Positions 7,447 to 13,117 of a stretch of DNA of 20,400 bases are shown piece by piece. Position 1 is the first letter of the stretch, and each line of letters begins with the position of its first letter. Where the stretch lies: positions 1-20,400 of IMG/VR virus record IMGVR_UViG_3300044951_001565; one strand, given 5' to 3'. The DNA is from a virus. Position numbers and translations under genes: made by a program. A model generated the notes under the pieces. That model saw only the letters and a list, made by a program, of their open reading frames with translations. It did not search any database and was not told the DNA's origin.

Positions 7447-8010
7447 CCCGCCATCTGCACCGTCGCCCCCGCCGAAGAACCCATCAGCCTCGCCGAAGCG
7501 CGCGCGCACCTGCGTGTCGACCACACCACCGACGATCCGCTGATTAGCGGCCTGATCATCGCCGCGCGGGAAGCGGCCGAATCACGCACCGGCCGCGCAA
7601 TGGTCACGCAGCAATGGCGCCATACCGCATCCGCCTGGACGGATCAAATTACCCTGTCACCCGCGCCGCTGGCCAGCGTCGAAGAAATCACCTACCTGGA
7701 TGCGGACGGCACCCGGCAAACGCTGGCGGAATCGTCTTATCAAGTGGTCACCGACACCCTGCAAGGCAGCGTCTGCCCCGCCTACGGCGCCAGCTGGCCC
7801 AGCGCCCGCAATGAACCCGGCAGCATCCGCATCGACTACACCGCCGGCTATGGCAGCGCCGCCGATGTCCCGCAGGCCATCAAGGTCTGGATGCTGTTGG
7901 TGATCGGCACCTGGTACAGCCAGCGCGAAGGCATTGTCACCGGCGTCAACGTCTCGGAAATACCGCGTGGCTTCTGGGAAGGCCTGCTCGACCCCTACAA
8001 GACATTCTAA
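7444..8010 (+). CDS. Head-tail connector protein (HK97 gp6-like)
   Basis: This forms the ring placed under the portal after packaging. The 188-residue product begins in the typical way (EEPISLAEARAHLRVDHTTD, then DPLISGLIIAAREAAESRTG, about residues 30-51), followed by a beta-strand part (LSPAPLASVEEITYLDADG). It continues with IRIDYTAGYG and a helix (VPQAIKVWMLLVIGTWY) and ends GLLDPYKTF. These are the landmarks of the gp6-like/phage connector family, here somewhat longer than the roughly 100-residue HK97 protein and closer to the longer 'connect_1' forms. The start is fixed by GAGGAA eight bases upstream. The stop overlaps the next start as TAATG, so the lysis gene downstream is probably coupled to it. 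Confidence 0.9.
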   Translation: MPAICTVAPAEEPISLAEARAHLRVDHTTDDPLISGLIIAAREAAESRTGRAMVTQQWRHTASAWTDQITLSPAPLASVEEITYLDADGTRQTLAESSYQVVTDTLQGSVCPAYGASWPSARNEPGSIRIDYTAGYGSAADVPQAIKVWMLLVIGTWYSQREGIVTGVNVSEIPRGFWEGLLDPYKTF

Positions 8011-8435
8011 TGAACCCCACACCCCGCATCATCCTGGCCGATTATTTCGCCGGCCACGCCGGTCATCCCGCCATCACCGCAGAACATCGCGCCAGCGCAG
8101 AAATGCTGCTGGTGCAAGTCAACGCCCTGCTCGCAGAGATCATCGCCAGCGGCAACGCCGATATAGACCTCAACCCCAAAACAGGCAGTCTGATCAGCGG
8201 CAGCAAAAACGGCGGCTGGCGACCGCCTAACTGCCCGGAAGGCGCACCCAACAGCAGTCACAAAGAAGGCCGTGGCGTTGATATCTACGACCCGGATGGC
8301 GACCTGGACGCCGCTTGTCATGATGACCTACTCGCCAAACATGGGCTTTATCGTGAACACCCGTCGCAGACTAAAGGGTGGCTTCACCTCACCAACCGCG
8401 CCCCTCGCTCCGGCCGGCGCACGTTTTACGCATAG
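8010..8435 (+). CDS. M15-family peptidase, putative endolysin
   Basis: This is predicted to cut peptide cross-links or side chains of host peptidoglycan for lysis. The 141-residue product has the zinc peptidase M15 pattern: SSHKEGRGVDIYD (residues 82-94, H84 and D91 as metal ligands) and a later GWLHLT (123-128, H126), with RPPNC and GSKNGGWR before the first motif. Length fits the small M15_3-type phage endolysins. There is no signal peptide or membrane segment, so release would need the holin encoded next. It overlaps the connector gene by one base (TAATG) and is followed nine bases later by the holin. A virion-associated peptidase role is a less likely alternative, given the adjacent holin. 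Confidence 0.85.
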   Translation: MNPTPRIILADYFAGHAGHPAITAEHRASAEMLLVQVNALLAEIIASGNADIDLNPKTGSLISGSKNGGWRPPNCPEGAPNSSHKEGRGVDIYDPDGDLDAACHDDLLAKHGLYREHPSQTKGWLHLTNRAPRSGRRTFYA

Positions 8436-8443
8436 GAAACCGC
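8434..8443 (+). promoter_or_regulatory. Ribosome binding site of the holin gene (AGGAAACCGC)
   Basis: This third exact copy of AGGAAACCGC overlaps the endolysin stop codon (TAG 8433-8435) and stands one base before ATG 8445. It suggests that the holin has its own good initiation signal rather than relying only on coupling. Confidence 0.6.
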
Positions 8444-8444
8444 C

Positions 8445-8855
8445 ATGTGGCCCGCACTGATCCCCCTGTTTGGTAGCCTGATCGAGAAGTTCATCCCCGA
8501 CCCGCAAGCCGCCGCCGACGCCAAACTGCGCATGCTGGAAATGGTGCAGAAGGGCGAACTGGCCGCGCTTGATGCCGACATGAAGCTCGCCCTCGGCCAG
8601 ATGGAAATCAACAAAGCCGAAGCCGCGCAAGACAACTTTCGCGGCGGCTGGCGCCCCGCCACCGGCTGGGTCTGCGTCGCAGGCCTCTGCTATCAATTTC
8701 TGCTGATGCCGATCCTGCCCTGGCTCATCACCGTCGCCGGTGGCCAGGTGCCGCCGCTGCCGCCCATCGACAACGACACGCTAATGGTATTGTTGACCGG
8801 CATGCTGGGCCTGGGTGGCATGCGCACGTTTGAAAAAGTGAAGGGTTCCGCATGA
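8445..8855 (+). CDS. Holin, GTA-type three-transmembrane family
   Basis: This is predicted to permeabilise the inner membrane at a set time so that the endolysin can act. The 136-residue product has an amphipathic/hydrophobic N-terminus (ALIPLFGSLIEKFIPDP, 4-20), a charged helical stretch (AAADAKLRMLEMVQKGELAA, then MEINKAEAAQDNF), the conserved FRGGWRPATGWV and a membrane span (about 72-95). A second span (about 112-128, LMVLLTGMLGLGG) is followed by MRTFEKVKG. This layout, especially 'F-GGWRP-TGWVC' and 'G-RT-EK-KG', is that of the GTA_holin_3TM family. The stop overlaps the next start as ATGA. Confidence 0.85.
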   Translation: MWPALIPLFGSLIEKFIPDPQAAADAKLRMLEMVQKGELAALDADMKLALGQMEINKAEAAQDNFRGGWRPATGWVCVAGLCYQFLLMPILPWLITVAGGQVPPLPPIDNDTLMVLLTGMLGLGGMRTFEKVKGSA

Positions 8856-9313
8856 GCGATAACGCCAGGCGATCGTCTGACCACGAATCAAGCGCGCTAA
8901 AAAACGAAATCCTGAATGCGCTTGGACAAGTATCTGACCCATCGCACCGGGTTGTACTGACGTTGCTCATCAGAGTGATGGACGAAATCAGCGGCAAGCT
9001 GGATCGTGTCCTGAGCGACGAGGACAAGATCAAACACATCGTACTCAACGGTCACTCCACCGAGCATGATGCGCACCACGATTGGGTAGCGAACCAGATC
9101 GCCTATGAGATCAGCAACCCGCAAATGATCGAGCTCGCAAAAGATCGGCATCGGCACGGCGGTTACTGTGACTACGCAAGCCGCAAGAAAAAAGAAGAAG
9201 ACGCCAGCATCGACTCATCACGCAAGATCAAGAATGGCGTCATCGAACGAATCATCTGGGCGGTCATCATGATGATAGTCGGTGCAATCGGCAGTGCGTA
9301 TCTACACCTATGA
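8852..9313 (+). CDS. Hypothetical phage membrane protein, C-terminally anchored, in lysis block
   Basis: The family is not firmly recognised. The 153-residue product has a polar, charged body with a central HDAHHDWVANQI segment (72-83) and a basic stretch (SRKKKEEDASIDSSRKIKNG). It ends in a single C-terminal transmembrane helix (131-150, IERIIWAVIMMIVGAIGSAY), so it is probably tail-anchored with the bulk in the cytoplasm. Phage lysis regions often carry small proteins with 'H-HH-W' followed by one C-terminal helix, whose role is unknown. There is no lipobox or N-terminal anchor, so a spanin assignment is not supported. ATGA overlaps on both sides (8852-8855 and 9310-9313) place it tightly in the lysis operon, where a holin regulator or accessory membrane protein is a fair guess. 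Confidence 0.7.
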   Translation: MSDNARRSSDHESSALKNEILNALGQVSDPSHRVVLTLLIRVMDEISGKLDRVLSDEDKIKHIVLNGHSTEHDAHHDWVANQIAYEISNPQMIELAKDRHRHGGYCDYASRKKKEEDASIDSSRKIKNGVIERIIWAVIMMIVGAIGSAYLHL

Positions 9314-9540
9314 CCGACGCAATCCTCCGCTGGCTGATCTGGCTCGACATGACTATCAACGACAAATGGTTGGGTGGACGCTTTGAAACCCTCAGCGGCC
9401 GACTCTACCGCCGGCAAGCGACCAAAGACTGCGCCGGCTGTCGCTGGCTCTGCGCGCTGCTGGACAAGGTCGACCGGGATCACTGCCGCAAGTCGTACTT
9501 CAATGACCGAATTCGCAATCCCACCCTCCCCTGGATTTAA
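9310..9540 (+). CDS. Small Cys-rich conserved phage protein (76 aa), possible zinc binder
   Basis: The 76-residue product starts in an ATGA overlap with the previous gene. It begins with a hydrophobic/aromatic helix (ILRWLIWLDMTINDKW), then GGRFETLSGRLYRRQ, then CAGCRWLC (C41, C44, C48) and DRDHCRKSYF (H58, C59), ending NPTLPWI. The 'ETLS-R' plus clustered Cys and 'HC' pattern is, as far as I recall, shared by small uncharacterised phage proteins found beside lysis genes. The Cys/His set could bind a metal, or form disulphides if exported, but no signal peptide is clear. Function is unknown. The close coupling says it is expressed with the lysis genes. Confidence 0.7.
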   Translation: MTDAILRWLIWLDMTINDKWLGGRFETLSGRLYRRQATKDCAGCRWLCALLDKVDRDHCRKSYFNDRIRNPTLPWI

Positions 9541-9552
9541 AGGAGCGCCCCC

Positions 9553-9882
9553 ATGATCGCCGCCGGAAACCTGGATCGCCGCATTACCTTGCAGCGGCAA
9601 ACCCCCAGCCGCGACAGCGTCGGCGGTGTCGTCGAAACCTGGACCGATGTCGCCACCGTCTGGGCCAGCGTGCGCAGCCTGTCCGGCAAGGAAAGCGCCA
9701 TCGCCCAGCAAGTGCAAAGCCAGGCCAGCCTGGTGGTGGGCATCCGCTGGCGCAACGACATCAGCAACGCCATGCGTGTGCAGCTCGAAGACGGCCGCAG
9801 CGCACAGATCACCTGGCAGCAAGAGATCGGCCGCAAAGAACGGCTCAACCTGTATTGCGAGGTGGTCGATGCTCGAAATTAA
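9553..9882 (+). CDS. Head closure / head-tail adaptor protein
   Basis: This plugs or closes the connector and offers the docking surface for the tail. The 109-residue product has the classic Phage_H_T_join layout: MIAAGNLDRRITLQRQTPSR, a loop with GGVVETWTDVATVWASV, then SGKESAIAQQVQSQASLVVGI, a basic strand (RWRNDISNAMRVQL) and a final GRKERLNLYCEVVD. Length is typical at about 110 residues. AAAGGAG 8-14 bases upstream gives a strong start. It overlaps the next gene by 14 bases. It is functionally separated from its partner connector (7444-8010) by the inserted lysis block. Confidence 0.92.
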   Translation: MIAAGNLDRRITLQRQTPSRDSVGGVVETWTDVATVWASVRSLSGKESAIAQQVQSQASLVVGIRWRNDISNAMRVQLEDGRSAQITWQQEIGRKERLNLYCEVVDARN

Positions 9883-10396
9883 CATCCAGGGCCTGGCCGA
9901 CTTGAACAAGCTGCTGCAAGAGCTGCCGGCCAAGATCGAAGCCAACGTGCTGCGCGGTGGTTTGCGCGCCGGCGCCAAGGTCATCGAAGCCGAAGCCAAA
10001 CGGCAAGTACCAGTCGGGCAAGCCCGCGTCACCCGTAACAAAAGCGGCGCGGTCACCTTGCACAAACCCGGCGCCCTGCGCGACTCCATCCGCATCTCCA
10101 TGCGCAGCCGCCTCAAAGCCGGCTGGCTCAACATCAACATCAAAGCCGGCAACGGCGAGGCCTGGTACGCCCACCTGGTCGAGTTCGGCACCGCCCGCCA
10201 CTGGATCAAACCGAAGAACCGCAAAAGCCTGTTTTTCGCCGGCCTCGCCAAAGAGATCGTCGACCACCCCGGCGCCCGGCCCAAACCCTTCATGCGCCCC
10301 GCCTTCGACGCCGCACACCGTGCCGCGCTCGATGCCATGGCGGACTACATCCGCACCCGTTTACCCAAAGAATTCAATAAAGCAGCCAAAAAATGA
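9869..10396 (+). CDS. HK97 gp10-like tail completion/connector protein
   Basis: This joins the head-completion complex to the tail. From ATG 9869 the product is 175 residues: LEINIQGLADLNKLLQELP, a helix (ANVLRGGLRAGAKVIEAEAK), VPVGQARVTRN, GALRDSIRI, AWYAHLVEFGTARHW and RPKPFMRPAFDAA. 'GALR-SI', 'Y---VEFGT' and 'PFMRPAFD' are the usual HK97-gp10 landmarks. The frame is open further upstream to 9626, but that part would lie wholly within the head closure gene and reads as low-quality Pro/Ser/Ala sequence, so ATG 9869 is preferred. The 14-base overlap with the previous gene and the ATGA overlap with the next indicate coupled translation. Confidence 0.92.
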   Translation: MLEINIQGLADLNKLLQELPAKIEANVLRGGLRAGAKVIEAEAKRQVPVGQARVTRNKSGAVTLHKPGALRDSIRISMRSRLKAGWLNINIKAGNGEAWYAHLVEFGTARHWIKPKNRKSLFFAGLAKEIVDHPGARPKPFMRPAFDAAHRAALDAMADYIRTRLPKEFNKAAKK

Positions 10397-10791
10397 CCGC
10401 AGAACGCATCATCTACACCCTGCTCACCGGAAATGCCGGGCTGGTGGCGTTGGTTGGAACGCGCATTTACTACGACGCCCGGCCCGAAGACGACCCGCTG
10501 CCGGCCATTGTCTACAGCAGCATCAGCGACACGCCAACGCCCCCCATCGACAGCACCACAGGTCTAGAGCCGTGCACGGCACGCCTCCAGATCAACTGCC
10601 TGGCAACGACAGCCGCCGCGCGTCAACAACTGCTCGAAGGCGTGATCGCCGCGCTACACAAGCAAAGCGGCAGCATCGCCGGCAACACCACCCAAGCGGT
10701 ACTGCAAAGCACCGCCGGCCCCAGTCAATACGACGCCCTGCTCGGCATATACAGCCTCAGCGTCGACTTTACCGTGCATTACCTGAGATAA
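10393..10791 (+). CDS. Tail completion protein, DUF3168 (SPP1 gp17-like)
   Basis: This small tail-terminator/completion protein sits at the head-proximal end of the tail. The 132-residue product begins ERIIYTLLTGNAGLVALVG, then RIYYDARPEDDPLPAIVYS, a strand with CTARLQINCLA, a helix (TAAARQQLLEGVIAALHK), and ends LLGIYSLSVDFTVHYLR. These features and the length fit DUF3168. The start overlaps the gp10-like stop as ATGA. The stop TAA shares its last A with the first unit of a 10-bp tandem repeat, and a terminator follows about 100 bases on. Confidence 0.88.
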   Translation: MTAERIIYTLLTGNAGLVALVGTRIYYDARPEDDPLPAIVYSSISDTPTPPIDSTTGLEPCTARLQINCLATTAAARQQLLEGVIAALHKQSGSIAGNTTQAVLQSTAGPSQYDALLGIYSLSVDFTVHYLR

Positions 10792-10850
10792 CCCGGAACA
10801 ACCCGGATCAACCCGGATCAACCCGGATCAACCCGGAACAACCCAGGTCA
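10791..10850 (+). repeat. 10-bp tandem repeat, six units (ACCCGGATCA)
   Basis: Six back-to-back 10-bp units begin at the stop codon of the tail completion gene: ACCCGGAACA, three copies of ACCCGGATCA, ACCCGGAACA, and a degenerate ACCCAGGTCA. They lie between that gene and the terminator. Unit length is close to one helical turn. It could be a minisatellite made by slippage, a spacer, or a set of phased protein-binding sites. Confidence 0.9.
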
Positions 10851-10860
10851 CCCCACATAG

Positions 10861-10910
10861 ACAGCGGCCCCCGCTGCTGTCTTCATTCACCCGCCACGGC
10901 GGGTTTTTTT
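10861..10910 (+). terminator. Rho-independent terminator before the tail tube gene
   Basis: CCCGC (10890-10894) pairs with GCGGG (10899-10903) around a 4-base loop, followed by seven T (10904-10910). A second GC-rich hairpin precedes it (ACAGCGG near 10861 with CCGCTGCTGT to 10880). It ends the head-completion transcript 20 bases before the tail tube start. Tail genes would then need readthrough, antitermination or their own promoter, which I cannot identify. Confidence 0.8.
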
Positions 10911-10930
10911 ATGCCTGAAAGGAACCCATC

Positions 10931-12157
10931 ATGGCTCTAGCAACTGGTGTCGCCAAGCAAGTCCGCTACAAACTCGAAGCCACCTACGGCACTTTACCCG
11001 GCCCGACGACCGCCCAATTATTGCGCCGCGTGCAATCCACCCTCGACCTCTCCAAAGACACCTACCAATCCAACGAAATCCGCGATGACTACCAGGTCGC
11101 CGACTTCCGTCATGGCGTGCGCAAAGTTGGCGGCTCGATCAATGGCGAGTTCTCGCCCAAAACCTATTCCGACTTTATCGCCGCCGCCTTGCGCCGCGAC
11201 TTCGCCGCAGTCAGCGCGATCACCGCCCTATCCATCACCATCGCCGCCGGCTCGCTGCTGGGCGGCATGCAGACCTACACCGTCACCCGCGCCGCCGGCG
11301 ACTTCCTGTCTGGTGGCGTCAAGATCGGCGACGTAGTGCGTCTCACCGCCGGCACCTTCAACGTCAACAACCTCAACAAAAACCTGATGGTAGTAGGCCT
11401 CACCGCCACCATCGCCACCGTCGTCGCCCTCAATGCCACCGCACTGACCGCCGAAGGCCCCATTGCCTCCGCCACCCTCAGCGTGGTGGGCAAAAAGACC
11501 TACGTACCGACCAGCGGCCACACCGACAAATCGTTCAGCGTCGAACACTGGTTCAGCGATGTCGCGCAAAGCGAAGTGTTCACCGGCTGCAAGGTCAATA
11601 CCGTGGGCATCAAGCTGCCCGCCACCGGCATGGCCACCATCGACGTTGGCCTGGTCGGCAAAGACCTGGTCACCGCCACCAGCCAGTATTACACCAGCCC
11701 CACCGCCGCCACCGCCACCGGCGTGGTGGCCGCAGTCAACGGCGTGCTGGTCGTGGGTGGTGTGCCCATGGCCATCTGCACCGGCATCGACCTCAACATC
11801 GAAGGCGGCTACAGCGGCGAAGCGGTGGTCGGCGCCAACACCGTGCCCAACCAGTTCCCCGGCCGCGTCAAGGCCAGCGGCCAGTTCACCGCCTACTTCG
11901 AAAACGGCACCCTGCGCGACGCCTTCCTGAACGAGACCGAAATCAACCTCATCGTCGTCATGACCGCCAACAACGACGCCGCCGCCGACTTTATCGGCTT
12001 CACCCTGCCGCGCCTCAAACTGGGCGGCGCCAGCAAAGGCGACGGCGAAAGCGCCATCGTCGCCACCTTCCCGTTTCAGGCCCTGTTCAACAGCGCCGGC
12101 GGCACCGGCGTCAACAGCGAAAAAACCACCCTGGTCGTGCAAGACAGCCAGGCCTGA
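10931..12157 (+). CDS. Major tail tube protein
   Basis: This forms the stacked rings of the non-contractile tail tube. The 408-residue product begins MALATGVAKQVRYKLEATYG, followed by LLRRVQSTLDLSKDTYQS and RHGVRKVGGSINGEFSPKTY, the usual opening of the Phage_tail_3/TTP_2-type tube proteins. The rest is Thr/Val/Ala-rich beta structure (SFSVEHWFSDVAQSEVFTG, GVPMAICTGIDLNIEGGYSG, VKASGQFTAYFENGTLRDAF) ending in PRLKLGGASKGDGESAIVAT and FPFQALFNSAGGTG. AAAGGAA ten bases upstream gives a good start. It is somewhat long for the family. The repeated beta segments may include an added Ig-like domain, but I cannot confirm that. Placement just before the chaperone pair and tape measure is canonical. 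Confidence 0.92.
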   Translation: MALATGVAKQVRYKLEATYGTLPGPTTAQLLRRVQSTLDLSKDTYQSNEIRDDYQVADFRHGVRKVGGSINGEFSPKTYSDFIAAALRRDFAAVSAITALSITIAAGSLLGGMQTYTVTRAAGDFLSGGVKIGDVVRLTAGTFNVNNLNKNLMVVGLTATIATVVALNATALTAEGPIASATLSVVGKKTYVPTSGHTDKSFSVEHWFSDVAQSEVFTGCKVNTVGIKLPATGMATIDVGLVGKDLVTATSQYYTSPTAATATGVVAAVNGVLVVGGVPMAICTGIDLNIEGGYSGEAVVGANTVPNQFPGRVKASGQFTAYFENGTLRDAFLNETEINLIVVMTANNDAAADFIGFTLPRLKLGGASKGDGESAIVATFPFQALFNSAGGTGVNSEKTTLVVQDSQA

Positions 12158-12168
12158 TGTGTGTTTGA

Positions 12169-12190
12169 CGGAATAGCCACGGCTATTCCG
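12169..12190. repeat. Intergenic 10-bp perfect inverted repeat after the tail tube gene
   Basis: CGGAATAGCC (12169-12178) is followed after two bases by GGCTATTCCG (12181-12190). RNA would form a tight hairpin 11 bases after the tail tube stop. There is no T-run, so it is not a standard terminator. It may stabilise the tube message, cause partial attenuation, or be a protein-binding palindrome. It ends 28 bases before the next start. Confidence 0.75.
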
Positions 12191-12218
12191 CCTCCCCTCA
12201 CCCAAACAAGAGACCCTC

Positions 12219-12623
12219 ATGCTCGACATCAACGCCGTACACGAACAACCCACAGCCACCATCGACATCCTGCACCCGGTCACGCAAGCGCCGCTGGGCG
12301 CCCAGGTGACGCTGGCCGGCCCGGAACACCCGGACCGCAAGCGCATCCAGTTTGCCCGTCAACGCCGCGCCCGAGCCGCCTTTGCCAAACGCGGCCGTCT
12401 TGAGTTTGACGACCCGGAAGACGAACTGCAGGACGAAATCGACTACCTCGCCGCCTGCACGCTGGGCTGGACCGGAATCGCCAAGGACGGCACCCTGATC
12501 GAACACAGCAAAGCCGCTGCCCGCGATCTGTATGCCAAACCGGAAATGCGCTGGCTGCGCGTGCAACTGGCCGCCGCGCTGAACGACCTGGAAAATTTTA
12601 TCGTCACCTCCGGCAGCGACTGA
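12219..12623 (+). CDS. Tail assembly chaperone, G-like (short form)
   Basis: This is the equivalent of lambda gpG, which keeps the tape measure protein soluble during tail assembly and is absent from the virion. The 134-residue product begins MLDINAVHEQPTATIDILHP, has a basic middle (PDRKRIQFARQRRARAAFAK), DDPEDELQDEIDYLAACTLG and a C-terminal helix (MRWLRVQLAAALNDLENF). Size and place (after tail tube, before tape measure) fit. The 3' end carries a slippery heptamer A AAT TTT (12593-12599) 21 bases before the TGA. An open frame continues in -1 through to 12946, so this gene very probably makes both G and a longer G-T protein. Confidence 0.85.
   Translation: MLDINAVHEQPTATIDILHPVTQAPLGAQVTLAGPEHPDRKRIQFARQRRARAAFAKRGRLEFDDPEDELQDEIDYLAACTLGWTGIAKDGTLIEHSKAAARDLYAKPEMRWLRVQLAAALNDLENFIVTSGSD
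12593..12599 (+). promoter_or_regulatory. Putative -1 ribosomal frameshift site A AAT TTT
   Basis: In the G frame the codons are GAA AAT TTT ATC, so A-AAT-TTT matches the X XXY YYZ rule exactly. A -1 slip re-pairs as AAA TTT and continues TAT CGT CAC in the downstream frame. That frame has no stop until 12944-12946, while the G frame stops at 12621-12623. A small hairpin is possible downstream (GCGAC 12616-12620 with GTCGC 12632-12636), a modest stimulator at best. Lambda-like phages use such a site to make G-T at a fixed ratio to G. Confidence 0.75.
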
Positions 12624-12946
12624 TCGACCGCGTCGCAGCAGAAGCGCGTCTGTCCGCCCGCCAGCCGGACGGCCAGACGCTGGCGCAGCATCTGATGGCC
12701 GCCTGGCGGGCCAGCGGACGCCAGCCGGAGGAACTGAATTTGCCGGATGTGCCGGGTATTGCGCTGGGGGTGTATCAAGCCTGGCGCAACTTGTCGGAAT
12801 CACGCCCGTCCGGGTTTGGCAAAGCGCAGGTGAGTTATGGCGAAATTGATGCCTGGCAGCGCGTCAACAACGTGCGGCTGACGCCCTGGGAACTGGAAAC
12901 ATTGATCGAGATGGACCGCGCCGGGCTTCAGGCGTCTGGCGAGTAG
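12599..12946 (+). CDS. Tail assembly chaperone T domain, made as G-T frameshift fusion
   Basis: This is the -1 frame continuation of the G gene. The fusion would be 242 residues: 127 from G, then about 115 from here (YRHLRQRLIDRVAAEARLSA, LMAAWRASGRQPEELNLPD, RVNNVRLTPWELETLIEMD). 'R---V--LTPWE---I--MD' resembles the C-terminal domains that link the chaperone to the tape measure/tube in other phages. An internal ATG at 12695 would give an 83-residue product but has no Shine-Dalgarno. The protein-like frame extends well upstream of that ATG and past the G stop, so frameshift expression is the better reading. Its last 19 bases overlap the end of the antisense immunity-type gene. Confidence 0.75.
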   Translation, partial: YRHLRQRLIDRVAAEARLSARQPDGQTLAQHLMAAWRASGRQPEELNLPDVPGIALGVYQAWRNLSESRPSGFGKAQVSYGEIDAWQRVNNVRLTPWELETLIEMDRAGLQASGE

Positions 12947-13113
12947 CGGGGCGCCAGGCTGCTGTTCAATGCCTGAAACCAGAAAACCACGGTCCAGCCA
13001 AACAGTAGGTTAAGCCAGACGATGGCGTCCCACCCGGGAACACGCCTAGCCATAGCGATCACGCTGGGCAGGACGTACAGCACAGGCAACACCGCAAAAA
13101 TCAGTTCGATCAT
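12928..13113 (-). CDS. Superinfection immunity-type membrane protein, antisense to the late operon
   Basis: The 61-residue product is read on the minus strand. It has two hydrophobic segments (about 3-20 IELIFAVLPVLYVLPSVI and 29-49) and the signature WLNLLFGWTVVFWFQAL (33-49), preceded by ALPSVIAM-type residues and a short basic turn (MARRVPGWDAI). This matches the Imm_superinfect pattern ('LP-iiA--R', 'aI--lNlllGWT--GW--AL'), relatives of T4 Imm, which blocks DNA entry by further phages. The start has a near-ideal AGGAGGTG (13118-13125 on the plus strand), a strong reason to call it real. It converges on the T end with a 19-base overlap and diverges from the tape measure start by 39 bases. 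No convincing promoter is visible; TAAACT (complement of 13132-13137) is a weak -10 candidate. It looks like a 'moron', a lysogeny-expressed accessory gene. Confidence 0.82.
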   Translation of the reverse strand: MIELIFAVLPVLYVLPSVIAMARRVPGWDAIVWLNLLFGWTVVFWFQALNSSLAPRYSPDA

Positions 13114-13117
13114 CGGA

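Noticed and set aside
7391-7543. Roughly 50-codon frame from the first GAGGAAACCATG
   Set aside because: The Pro/Lys/Ser-rich product overlaps the connector gene out of frame. It is treated as a duplicated start box rather than a gene.
5616-7607. Long open frame (663 codons) on the minus strand opposite the protease and capsid genes
   Set aside because: It is the reverse image of strongly conserved HK97 genes with high-GC codon bias. It has no family features, no ribosome site, and Gly/Val/Phe-rich shadow composition.
8852-9313. Spanin (Rz/Rz1-like) assignment for the lysis-block membrane protein
   Set aside because: The membrane segment is C-terminal, there is no lipobox, and no nested Rz1-type frame is evident.
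9626-9868. Upstream extension of the gp10-like frame (81 more codons)
   Set aside because: It lies within the head closure gene and reads as low-quality Pro/Ser/Ala sequence. ATG 9869 gives the normal family N-terminus.
11228-12346. 372-codon minus-strand open frame opposite the tail tube gene
   Set aside because: Its Gly/Val/Ala/Asp-rich composition is the antisense of Thr/Ala/Val codons in the tube gene, and no start signal is visible.
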